This document shows positions 1 to 7,918 of a stretch of 64,000 nt of DNA, piece by piece; position 1 is the first letter of the stretch, and each line of letters begins with the position of its first letter. The notes beneath the pieces are model-generated. The model saw nothing but the letters and a program-made list of their open reading frames with translations. It had not been told where the DNA came from and did no database searches. The position numbers were made by a program, and so were the translations under genes. Source of the DNA: Bacillota bacterium (GTDB taxonomy: Bacteria > Bacillota > Clostridia > Acetivibrionales > DSM-1351); NCBI GenBank assembly GCA_023397905.1, contig JAEWSZ010000211.1:1-64000 (forward strand). The letters run 5' to 3'.

Positions 1-98
1 TTTGCCTGTCCGCGGCTCATCAGATCCGCTTTTCTGAAATATAGCCCGGGCGTGATACGGTAAATCTCAACCAGGTTCTTTTAGTACACACATTCCAT
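1..98 (-). pseudogene. Possible 5' end of a gene interrupted by an early stop codon
   Basis: An ATG at 98 sits 6-8 nt after a good ribosome binding site (AGGAGAGGG), but codon 6 is TAA. The same frame then stays open to the window edge for 26 codons and reads like a protein N-terminus (VEIYRITPGLYFRKADL). That peptide is reminiscent of the start of metallo-beta-lactamase-fold hydrolases, which is a weak impression only. It lies 78 bp downstream of the mannosidase on the same strand, so it could be the next gene of that operon. It could be a pseudogene, a sequencing error, or chance. Confidence 0.25.
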
Positions 99-176
99 GG
101 GCCGCCCTCTCCTGACACTGTAGAATCAATTACCCGGCACCGCTTTATGGCAGAGCCGTCAGGCTTCAATCCCGCC

Positions 177-2639
177 CTATGCTATATCAAAAATACTTCT
201 CACCGCAAGCCGGTCCCTGAGTTCTTCCAGACTAAGGCTTCCGGACATGCTTTCCTTTTTCAGCTCAATCACTCTTGCTTCCCCTGCCGACAGATCGAAG
301 TAGTTATCGCTGAAGATGCCGTCGCATTCCTTCATATCAAGCTCAACATACTTTGCAAAGGCCTTCGAGGTCAATGACAATACAAATCTGTCGTCTTCCT
401 CCTTTACCGCAACTGAGATATCCGGTTTCAGGAATTCAAAATATTTGGCCTTTGTAAAAAGGACCGTACCGCAGGATATATCCTTTCCGTCAATTGTCAG
501 CGAATATTCCAGATATAGCTGTCTTTCCGCGGCACCGCTGGGAATATGCCCTGTCAGATCGGTTCTGCATACGGAAGCTGCACTCAAGGGGGCGGCTTCA
601 AAGTCTGTTTTCCCATCCAGCAGCACCTGGGAGGCGTTGTTTCTCAGTTTCCACTCTACCTTGCCTTTCACCGCATTAACCGTCTCATTTGTAATATAGA
701 AATCCATTATTTTGCCTTCATCCAGAACCGAAAGCAGCACCGGCGCATAAAATTTCCTTGCGAAATAATGCAGCGCTTTCCACCGGCCGTAATAGTCAAT
801 GCTGGACCAGGAGGCAACAGGCCAGCAGTCATTCAGCTGCCAGTATACGGAGCCCATGCACCTTCCCCTGTTCCGGCGCCAGTGCTCCACACCGTACTTC
901 ATGGCTTCTGCCTGAAGCAGCTGCGAAACATACAATAGTGAATCAAAGCTGTTCGGGTATTTAAAATTCTCAGAAACAGCAAGCAGTATTTTTCCGTTTG
1001 CGGCGCCGTTCTTCTGGTGCTTTTCCATTACCCGTGAAAAAATATTTCTGTCCTCGGGAAGGGTAAAGGTATCAATGGTTTTTTTGCACGGGAAGGACTG
1101 GAAACCGAATTCGGAAGCAAATCTGAAAAAGAATTTTCTGTACTCGGTAAATGGCTTCTGTCCATGCCAGACATCCCAGTAATGGACATCTCCCCTGTTC
1201 TCGGAGTTCGGATCGTCAAAGCTTCCGCCTGACGAAGGAGAGGACGGCCAGTAACAGGTTTCCGGGTCGGTCTCCTCCGCCACCTCCGCCAGCAGGACTT
1301 CAAACTGTTTGATGTAGTCGGCCTTGAGCTTTGGATTATCCGGAAGATAGGCCCACTCTATCCAGCCCATTTCCATCTCGTTATTTCCGCACCATAAGCC
1401 GAGGCTGGCATGGTGTCTGATCCTGCGGATATTGTCCTCCGCCTCTTTTTTGATATTTTGTGCAAATTCCTTTGTCATATTGTAAAGGGCACACGCAAAC
1501 ATGAGGTCCTGCCAGACCACAAGCCCGTATTGGTCGCACAGCTCAAAAAAATAATCCTCTGGATAGAAGCCTCCGCCCCATACCCTTATACAGTTGAAAT
1601 TGGCCGCGATACAGTCCTTTATCAGACTCTCGGTCTTGTCCTTACTGCACCTGGACAGAATATTGTCCTCGGGTATATAATCCGCTCCCATTGCAAAAAT
1701 GGATATGCCGTTGACATTGAACTCAAAGGATTCGCCCCATTGGTCTTTTTCCCTGCGGACCCTCATGGTCCTCAAACCGATCTTGAGAATTTTTTCATCC
1801 AGCAGGGACCCGTCACTTTTTAAAGCCACCCGCACCCGGTACAGCGGCTGCTTTCCATATCCGTTGGGCCACCATAGCTCAGGGTTTCCCACATCAATAA
1901 AATGATGGCTTTCATATTGATTGCAGACGGAATCCGTTGTTATCTCTTTTCCATCCGGCGCAGTCACCGTTATTGAAACCACCGGAGCCTCCGTACTCCA
2001 ATTTCCGCATCTGAGCCTTATATCCAGAGAAACTCTGCCGTCCTCATGTTCCTGCACTATATAAACATCGTCAAGCCTTGCCTGCCTGTACCCTCTGACG
2101 GATATATTCCTCCATATGCCCATATCCGGCAGCTGCGGGCCCCAATCCCAGCCAAACATGCTGTGGGCCTTTCTGAGATGCGGGAAGCCCTGTACGGCGT
2201 CAACTATACCCCATAGAGGATATTTTTCCTGCTCTTTTTCAATAAACCGGATAGGTGAACGGAACAATACGTGTATATTATTTTCACCGGCTGCAAGCAA
2301 CTTGCCGATGTCAAATTCATAAGTTCTGTGCATATTGCCGGTATCTCCCAGCAAATGACCGTTGAGCCTTATCTCACACAAGGTATCCAGACCTTCGCAC
2401 TGCAGGACTATTTTATCGCAGGCCAGAACATCCTCTCCGGCTGTAAAAGTCCTTTTATATTCAAAATCATATCCGGAAATATCCCTGATTTTATCTTCGT
2501 TGTCCCTGTAAAAGGGATCTTCCATTTTCCCGGCCGCAAGCAGGTCGTTATAAACGGAACCCGGAACCTTTGCAGGTATCCACTCCCGGTCTGTTGTCCT
2601 TTTCATTTTCCACTGGCCGTTCAGGTCGATTTTATACAT
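177..2639 (-). CDS. GH2 beta-mannosidase
   Basis: An 820-residue cytoplasmic glycoside hydrolase expected to release mannose from beta-mannosides. It has the GH2 layout: N-terminal sugar-binding domain (about 1-180), immunoglobulin-like domain (about 190-300), TIM barrel (about 300-630) and C-terminal beta domains. The acid/base is probably E421 in LWCGNNEMEMGW and the nucleophile E510 in SEFGFQSFP, both in the arrangement typical of family 2 beta-mannosidases rather than beta-galactosidases. There is no signal peptide, so the substrate should be an imported oligosaccharide. A GGAGGAG ribosome binding site precedes the ATG. It follows the DhaL gene by 33 bp and is probably the last intact gene of the 10.8-0.2 kb sugar locus. 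Confidence 0.9.
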   Translation of the reverse strand: MYKIDLNGQWKMKRTTDREWIPAKVPGSVYNDLLAAGKMEDPFYRDNEDKIRDISGYDFEYKRTFTAGEDVLACDKIVLQCEGLDTLCEIRLNGHLLGDTGNMHRTYEFDIGKLLAAGENNIHVLFRSPIRFIEKEQEKYPLWGIVDAVQGFPHLRKAHSMFGWDWGPQLPDMGIWRNISVRGYRQARLDDVYIVQEHEDGRVSLDIRLRCGNWSTEAPVVSITVTAPDGKEITTDSVCNQYESHHFIDVGNPELWWPNGYGKQPLYRVRVALKSDGSLLDEKILKIGLRTMRVRREKDQWGESFEFNVNGISIFAMGADYIPEDNILSRCSKDKTESLIKDCIAANFNCIRVWGGGFYPEDYFFELCDQYGLVVWQDLMFACALYNMTKEFAQNIKKEAEDNIRRIRHHASLGLWCGNNEMEMGWIEWAYLPDNPKLKADYIKQFEVLLAEVAEETDPETCYWPSSPSSGGSFDDPNSENRGDVHYWDVWHGQKPFTEYRKFFFRFASEFGFQSFPCKKTIDTFTLPEDRNIFSRVMEKHQKNGAANGKILLAVSENFKYPNSFDSLLYVSQLLQAEAMKYGVEHWRRNRGRCMGSVYWQLNDCWPVASWSSIDYYGRWKALHYFARKFYAPVLLSVLDEGKIMDFYITNETVNAVKGKVEWKLRNNASQVLLDGKTDFEAAPLSAASVCRTDLTGHIPSGAAERQLYLEYSLTIDGKDISCGTVLFTKAKYFEFLKPDISVAVKEEDDRFVLSLTSKAFAKYVELDMKECDGIFSDNYFDLSAGEARVIELKKESMSGSLSLEELRDRLAVRSIFDIA

Positions 2640-2672
2640 TATTTTTTTCTCCTCCAGCTTTTTTGCCCGTTC

Positions 2673-3314
2673 TCAGACTGCCGCCCCCAGGTAATCCGCA
2701 AAAGTTTTTACAAACAGCATTCCCACCGCGGCGCCCGGGTCCTGCCTACCTATGGACTTTTCCTGATAATACGCCGCTCTCCCATGCCTGGACAGCATTT
2801 CCCGGGTCTTCTCAAAACCATGTTCCGCCGCTTCGCAAGCCAGCCTGGAACCCTCCTCAAGAGTCTTCCTCTCCTCATCCGAAGCTTTCAGGGACAGCAC
2901 CGCGGGATACAGCGAATCAATTATGGTCTTATCGCCCAGCTTGGCTTTTCCCCTTGCCATGATACCCTCTGCAAAACCGTTCAGCATCTGATAATATTCC
3001 GTCAGGGTAAATTCCTCTTTTCCGCCTATTGCCTTTCCTCCGGCCATCAGCCCTGACGCGGTCAAAGTCCCCATTGTAGAGGGAACTGCCTGTGCCATGG
3101 CCATTCCGGCCTTTATAAAAATTTTGCCTATGTCCTTTTCCTCAAAGGTTTTTAAAGTTTCGGATATTTTTGCGAAGCCCGCGCTCATGGTCAGCCCCAG
3201 GTCCCCGTCTCCCATTGCGCCGTCCAGCTCAATGAGCCAGTCCTTGTTTTCCAGCATAACGGCGGCAAGCAGGTCAAATATTTCTTTTATTTCCTTTTCT
3301 TTTATTGTTTTCAT
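2673..3314 (-). CDS. dhaL: DhaL-type kinase subunit (DAK2 domain)
   Basis: A 213-residue DAK2/DhaL-family ATP-binding subunit of a split dihydroxyacetone-type kinase. The Mg-nucleotide motif is clear (ELDGAMGDGDLG, with Asp31, Asp36 and Asp38), followed by the helical-barrel signature PSTMGTL and the C-terminal GRQDPGA. It lies 14 bp downstream of the DhaK-like subunit and 33 bp upstream of the mannosidase. No PTS phosphodonor subunit DhaM is encoded nearby. DhaL either holds ADP and uses DhaM, or uses ATP directly in tetrose/triose kinases; the ABC-transporter context favours a direct ATP kinase, but this is inferred. The substrate could be dihydroxyacetone, erythrulose or a related ketose. 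Confidence 0.85.
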   Translation of the reverse strand: MKTIKEKEIKEIFDLLAAVMLENKDWLIELDGAMGDGDLGLTMSAGFAKISETLKTFEEKDIGKIFIKAGMAMAQAVPSTMGTLTASGLMAGGKAIGGKEEFTLTEYYQMLNGFAEGIMARGKAKLGDKTIIDSLYPAVLSLKASDEERKTLEEGSRLACEAAEHGFEKTREMLSRHGRAAYYQEKSIGRQDPGAAVGMLFVKTFADYLGAAV

Positions 3315-3328
3315 GGGTTCACCTCAAA

Positions 3329-4333
3329 TCACAATTGATTTTGTACAAAAAACGGCGTGTCCGCAGGCTTTGCCAGCAGCCTTTTCAGCTCGTCGTCCAG
3401 GCGCAGCAGCGAAATTGAGGCTCCGGCCATTTCCATAGAGGTTGCAAACTCCCCTATATAAGGTGAAAATATATTTATGCCTTTGAGCTTCAATAGCTCG
3501 GCCACGCGCCTGTACAGACCATACAGCTCCTCCTTGGGAGTGGCGCCCAGACCGTTTATAAGGACCGAAACCTCGTCCCCGCTTTTAAAGGGCAGGTCCT
3601 CCAGTATGGGCCCCAGCATTTCATCAACGACGGCATCTGCATTTTTCAGCGGGCCCTTATGTATGCCCGGTTCGCCGTGTATGCCCATACCTATTTCCAT
3701 TTCACCTTCCGCTATTTCAAAGGTAGCTCTGCCCACCTCCGGGATAGTACAGGGCGAAAGCGCGACACCCATGGTCCTGACATTTGCGCATACCTTTTCA
3801 GCCACTCTTTTGACTTCAGCCAGGGAAGCCATTTCTTCCGCCATTGCGCCGGCTATTTTAAAAACATAAAATATTCCTGCCACTCCCCGCCTTTTGTCTT
3901 CGTTTCCTTTTGTGGCAGAGGCCACATCCTCTCCCGCGATAACCTGTTCTACCCGGATTCCCTCCACATCGGCCATTTCCGCCGCCATGTCGAAATTTAA
4001 TATGTCTCCGCCGTAATTCCCATAAATGTAGAGGACTCCCGCTCCGCTGTCTATTTCCTTTGTCACCTCCAGCATTTGAAAGGAGCTGGGGGATTGAAAA
4101 ACTCCTCCGATAGAACAGCCGTCCAGCATTCCATCGCCCACATAGCCCAGGAAAAGCGGCAGATGCCCAGACCCTCCGCCTGTGGCCAGCCCCACCTTGC
4201 CCGGCTTTTTTCTGGCATTTACAAGACACCGGAGATCAGCTCCGATATATTTTACTTTTTCAGGGTGGGCCGCATAGATACCCTCCAGCATTTCATCCAC
4301 AAACCTAACTGGCTCATTTATCAGTTTTCTCAT
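3329..4333 (-). CDS. dhaK: DhaK-type kinase subunit
   Basis: A DhaK-family substrate-binding subunit that holds the ketone of a short ketose. The glycine-rich motif GGGSGHLPLFLGYVG is near residue 52 and the hemiaminal-forming histidine lies in MGIHGEPGIH at residue 219, which matches the position of the covalent histidine in E. coli DhaK. The frame is open upstream, but I place the start at the ATG giving MRKLINEP, as is usual for the family (334 residues). The upstream 19 codons overlap a conserved structured leader shared with the operon near 32.1 kb. The gene is followed 14 bp later by the DhaL partner. Confidence 0.85.
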   Translation of the reverse strand: MRKLINEPVRFVDEMLEGIYAAHPEKVKYIGADLRCLVNARKKPGKVGLATGGGSGHLPLFLGYVGDGMLDGCSIGGVFQSPSSFQMLEVTKEIDSGAGVLYIYGNYGGDILNFDMAAEMADVEGIRVEQVIAGEDVASATKGNEDKRRGVAGIFYVFKIAGAMAEEMASLAEVKRVAEKVCANVRTMGVALSPCTIPEVGRATFEIAEGEMEIGMGIHGEPGIHKGPLKNADAVVDEMLGPILEDLPFKSGDEVSVLINGLGATPKEELYGLYRRVAELLKLKGINIFSPYIGEFATSMEMAGASISLLRLDDELKRLLAKPADTPFFVQNQL

Positions 4334-4411
4334 AACAAGCACCATACTTTCTGGCTCACAAAAATTTAACAAGGGTAAATCCACGCGCATACCGTGAGCC
4401 GGATAAGGCGT
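4331..4411 (-). promoter_or_regulatory. Conserved leader RNA candidate, copy 1 (pseudoknot-capable)
   Basis: An 81-nt segment just ahead of dhaK that recurs in front of the permease gene at 32065. The first 22 nt are identical in both copies and the rest is about 70% alike, with a variable A/T-rich linker. On the minus strand it starts with a hairpin (ACGC/GCGT, TTA/TAA and CCG/CGG pairs) whose loop GGCTCAC can pair with GTGAGCC 35 nt further on (plus positions 4353-4359 with 4394-4400). The second strand of this pseudoknot lies about 20 nt before the start codon, so it could control translation. I do not recognise a known riboswitch class. Confidence 0.5.
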
Positions 4412-4475
4412 GAAGAGTGTATAATTTGTAAACCGCCGGTATTAAACCTTGCACGGGATATATCAAATATATAAA

Positions 4476-5306
4476 TCAGCCTTTTATGGATCCTTCGGTC
4501 ATTCCCTGGATTATCTGCTTATTAAAGAATATATATATAATCAATACCGGAAAAACTGCCACCACACATGCCGCAATGCGCTGGGTCCATTTTGTATCGT
4601 AGGAGCTGGAAAAATTCATTATCCCCACTGCTATGTTCCTGACATTTTCACTTGCATTCAATATGAGCGCAAAAGGCATCTCATTCCAGACGAAATTAAA
4701 GGTCAGTATTATCACTGTGATCAGTATGGGCTTGCTGATGGGAACAATTATTTTAGTGAGGATGGTGAACAGTGACGCCCCCTCCAGCCCCGCCGACTGC
4801 TCCAGCTCAACTGGAATTGTTTTTACGTACGCCTCTATAAGAAATACCGCCAGAGGAAGCATGACCCCCAGGTAAGGAAGTATCAGCACCCCTCTTTTGT
4901 CCACCATTCCCAGCAGCTTGAATTGAATATACATGGGGACAAGCAGTGAATGGACCGGTACTATCATTCCAAGGGTCAGCAATAAATTTATAAATCCCTT
5001 GCCTTTGAAATTATATCTGCACAGAAAATACCCTATGCAGAATGACAATACGAGAATGATGGCAACGGAGGTCACCGCATTAAAGATCGTATTGAAGAAA
5101 TACGCATATATCCGGCTTTTTACCACCGCCATATAATAATTGTTCCATTCTATGTGCCCCGGCAGCGCAAACAAATTGGAAAGAAAGTCGTTATCGGTTT
5201 TCATTGAAGAATAGCCCAGCCATATAAGAGGATATATGCAGGTCAAAGAAAGTCCTAATAAAAGGATATTGACTATTGCAGGTATGGCTTTGATTTTATT
5301 ATTCAT
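4476..5306 (-). CDS. Sugar ABC transporter permease (MalG/CUT1 family)
   Basis: A 276-residue inner-membrane permease with about six hydrophobic segments. The cytoplasmic EAA loop reads QSAGLEGASLFTILTKIIVP, the contact site for the ATPase. It pairs with the MalF-type permease directly upstream, whose 3' end overlaps this start by 8 bp, so the two are translationally coupled. The binding protein lies two genes upstream. No ATPase gene is in the operon, as is normal for CUT1 systems that share an MsmK-type ATPase. A beta-manno-oligosaccharide or mannoside is the likely cargo given the downstream GH2 mannosidase. Confidence 0.9.
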   Translation of the reverse strand: MNNKIKAIPAIVNILLLGLSLTCIYPLIWLGYSSMKTDNDFLSNLFALPGHIEWNNYYMAVVKSRIYAYFFNTIFNAVTSVAIILVLSFCIGYFLCRYNFKGKGFINLLLTLGMIVPVHSLLVPMYIQFKLLGMVDKRGVLILPYLGVMLPLAVFLIEAYVKTIPVELEQSAGLEGASLFTILTKIIVPISKPILITVIILTFNFVWNEMPFALILNASENVRNIAVGIMNFSSSYDTKWTQRIAACVVAVFPVLIIYIFFNKQIIQGMTEGSIKG

Positions 5307-6186
5307 ATCTCTTTCCCCCCAATAGCTTCTTTGTCACAACAGTAATTATCAGACTGAAAACTACAATTCCGATTGATATTGTGTTCCCATAGCCGATCTG
5401 CATATTCTTAAAGGTAGTTTTATACGCGTACAGCGCCAGAACAATGGAACTGTTTCCGGGGCCTCCGTCCGTCATAACCAGAATGTGGTCAAACATTTTC
5501 ATAATGCCCGCCAGGCAGAGTATTATGGAAACCTTCAAGGTATCATAAGTCATAGGAACGCTGATATACCAGGCCTTTTTAAAGCCCACCGCTCCGTCAA
5601 GCTCCGCAGATTCGTATATATCCGTCGGGATTGTCCCAAGGGCCCCCATGAAAATGACCATATAAAAACCAAACCACTGCCATATCAATGGAACCGCCAG
5701 AACCTCAACGATTATTTTTGGATTGCTCAGCCAGGAGGTGGCGTATTTATGCAGCCCTACCACATCCAGCAAGGTATTCAGTATGCCCGAGTCGTTGCTG
5801 TATACCAGCATCCACAGAAAGCTCAAAACTACCGTAGAAATAAGTACCGGGAAAAACAAAACCGTTCTGTGAAAGGCGCTGAACTTTACAATTCTGGAAT
5901 TCAGGACGAAAGCCAGGAGATATCCTATGCCCACCTGCCCCACAAGGGTATAGACCGCCAGCTTCAGATTATTGAACAATGCAAACCAGAAAAGGTTGTC
6001 ACGCACCAGTTCCTTGTAATTATCGATACCTATCCACAGGGGTTTTGTTATGCTCGGCCAGTCAAAGAAGCTGTAATAGAGCGCTATAACAATTGGCACT
6101 ATGATGGAGAAGCAAAAAAGTGTGATGCCGGGTACTATGAATATTGAAATTAATTTTTTTGATGGTTTTCTAAGTATGCTGTCCAT
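5299..6186 (-). CDS. Sugar ABC transporter permease (MalF/CUT1 family)
   Basis: A 295-residue inner-membrane permease. The N-terminus has a strong hydrophobic segment after a short basic stretch, and the EAA loop is YESAELDGAVGFKKAWYISV, with the conserved ELDGA core. It lies 72 bp downstream of the lipoprotein gene, separated from it by a perfect hairpin (6211-6238), and overlaps the next permease by 8 bp. It forms the transmembrane heterodimer with that permease. Transport specificity is inferred from the neighbouring mannosidase only. Confidence 0.9.
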   Translation of the reverse strand: MDSILRKPSKKLISIFIVPGITLFCFSIIVPIVIALYYSFFDWPSITKPLWIGIDNYKELVRDNLFWFALFNNLKLAVYTLVGQVGIGYLLAFVLNSRIVKFSAFHRTVLFFPVLISTVVLSFLWMLVYSNDSGILNTLLDVVGLHKYATSWLSNPKIIVEVLAVPLIWQWFGFYMVIFMGALGTIPTDIYESAELDGAVGFKKAWYISVPMTYDTLKVSIILCLAGIMKMFDHILVMTDGGPGNSSIVLALYAYKTTFKNMQIGYGNTISIGIVVFSLIITVVTKKLLGGKRYE

Positions 6187-6210
6187 TTTTTCACCCTTTC
6201 ACTTGAATAG

Positions 6211-6238
6211 TTGGGAACAGTCCTAAGACTGTTCCCAA
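6211..6238 (-). other. Intercistronic perfect hairpin after binding-protein gene
   Basis: TTGGGAACAGTC, loop CTAA, GACTGTTCCCAA: a perfect 12-bp stem 20 bp after the binding-protein stop codon and before the first permease. No U-tract follows on the minus strand, so it looks like an mRNA 3'-end stabiliser or partial terminator that raises the level of the binding protein over the permeases, rather than an operon end. Confidence 0.6.
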
Positions 6239-6258
6239 TACTTCAAGGCTAAGTAAAA

Positions 6259-7626
6259 TTACTTTGTCAGGTTTTTGTCCATTACGGCCTGAATCTTTTC
6301 CGCCGCCTGTTCGGCTGTCTGCTGCCCTATGAGGATATCCTGCAGATTTGCGGATACGGTATCCAGTACAGCTCCGGGCATTCTGGAGTCTATATGTCCG
6401 CCGCCGATCAGTTTGGGAGCCAGCTGTTCATTGTAGCGTTTTACTGCTTCAGGTATTTTTGAATAATCTCCCTGGACCTTTCTTACAGGTATAGCTCCCG
6501 CCTCCGCGAGTTTGGTATTATACTCGTCGCCCAGCACTTCCTTCGCAAAGGTTTGCGCGGCTTTCAGCTTGTCGCCGGAAAGCTTTGAATTAAACGCAAT
6601 ACCCCAGTCACAGGCAACAGGCACATTCACGCCCTTGCTCAGATCCTCTCCCGGCATCTGCGGGAAAAATGACATTTCAGTGGACTTCTTCACATCCTCC
6701 GGCCACTGCTGGTCTTCCACCTGTGCAAATACAACCATTTCACCGTACATGGCGACTTTTTTGTTGTAGTACAGCGATCTCGCCTGGGTATAATCTATGC
6801 TTGTGGCATCCTTGTTGTATGTCCCGGCCTTTGACATCTGCTCAATTATCTGAAGCGCTTTCAGCATGGACGGGTCCGTAAATTTCAGTTCGCCGCTCTT
6901 CAGCTTCTCAAGGTAATCGACACCGGCAGTTCTCACGCTCAATCCGGAGAACAGCAATCTTGACTGCCATTTTCCCTTGTCTCCCATGGCCATAGGCGTT
7001 ATGCCCTTGTCATTGAGAGCTTTTATCGTAGCCATCAATTCGTCCAGAGTAGCCGGCACTTTTGTGATTCCTGCCTGCTTCAGAAGATCCATGTTATAGT
7101 AAACTACATATATTGGCGTTGCCTGCCAGGGAATGCCGTAGTGTTCTCCCTTATACTGAAAATCATCCAGCATTCCAGGAAGAAATCCGCCCATGAAAGC
7201 CTGATCGTCCTTCATGAGGTCTTCAACCTTCATTATTTCTCCCGCTATTGCAAAATTCGGAGCCCATGCCGACCTGCAGGCAAAAAGATCCGGCAATTCG
7301 CCAGCCGCCCCCAGAGTGGGCACCTTAGTGTCAAGCACGTCCGAAGACGATCTGTCCCGGACAATTTTTATTTCAGGATGGTTTTTGATAAACTGATCTA
7401 TTTCCGCATTCAACGTAGTAACATATGGTTCTGTGAGATTTTCCAGAAATGAATCCAAAAGAGTCAGCTCAACAGGTTCCGACTTACCCGCCGTCGTTGA
7501 CGACGATGTGGCAGCACCTGTCTGCGCTGCCGAATCATCGGATGCCGACTTCCCGCATCCGGCAAAAAGAGTCATGACAATTACGGCTGCTAAAACGATG
7601 GACAAAAGTTTGTACGCCTTTTTCAC
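6259..7626 (-). CDS. Sugar-binding lipoprotein of the mannoside ABC transporter
   Basis: A 455-residue extracellular solute-binding protein. It begins with a lipoprotein signal (basic MKKAYK, hydrophobic core, lipobox LFAGC with Cys24), then a low-complexity Ser/Thr/Ala linker and a family 1 sugar-binding fold with the usual DLLKQAGI and tail features. It would be lipid-anchored outside the membrane and deliver sugar to the permeases. It is preceded by its own 290-bp intergenic region and followed by a hairpin, and it lies next to a YesM/YesN pair likely to control it. Confidence 0.9.
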   Translation of the reverse strand: MKKAYKLLSIVLAAVIVMTLFAGCGKSASDDSAAQTGAATSSSTTAGKSEPVELTLLDSFLENLTEPYVTTLNAEIDQFIKNHPEIKIVRDRSSSDVLDTKVPTLGAAGELPDLFACRSAWAPNFAIAGEIMKVEDLMKDDQAFMGGFLPGMLDDFQYKGEHYGIPWQATPIYVVYYNMDLLKQAGITKVPATLDELMATIKALNDKGITPMAMGDKGKWQSRLLFSGLSVRTAGVDYLEKLKSGELKFTDPSMLKALQIIEQMSKAGTYNKDATSIDYTQARSLYYNKKVAMYGEMVVFAQVEDQQWPEDVKKSTEMSFFPQMPGEDLSKGVNVPVACDWGIAFNSKLSGDKLKAAQTFAKEVLGDEYNTKLAEAGAIPVRKVQGDYSKIPEAVKRYNEQLAPKLIGGGHIDSRMPGAVLDTVSANLQDILIGQQTAEQAAEKIQAVMDKNLTK

Positions 7627-7918
7627 TTCAAATTCCTCCCTTTATTAATAGAACTGAGTTTAAATCAACGGAAATACTTTCATAAGGAATACGGAAGATA
7701 AAGGAGAACATATATAAAAGTGCACTTTTTATAATTGCCGTCCTCTCTCTTCTCCTTTAAATATTTTTTTGGTACTTTGATGAATGTTATTCACGGATAG
7801 GCTTCCCGTTGACTTTATACTGTCATTTTAAATGAATTTTATAAATAACAATACCGATTATTTAATAAAGAATATCCGAAATCAGAAACAAATATAAAAT
7901 GTAAAGTATAAATTTATA
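7627..7918. promoter_or_regulatory. Promoter region of the mannoside transporter
   Basis: This A/T-rich gap holds no gene. It contains a perfect 14-bp palindrome AAAAGTGCACTTTT at 7717-7730, about 90 bp before the binding-protein start, which is a candidate operator for the adjacent AraC-type regulator or another factor. A GGAG-rich stretch lies close to the ATG. I could not identify convincing -35/-10 boxes. Confidence 0.4.

Noticed and set aside
2271..3056. A 261-codon plus-strand open frame across mannosidase and dhaL
   Set aside because: It covers the ends of two well-supported genes on the other strand and has no recognisable domain.
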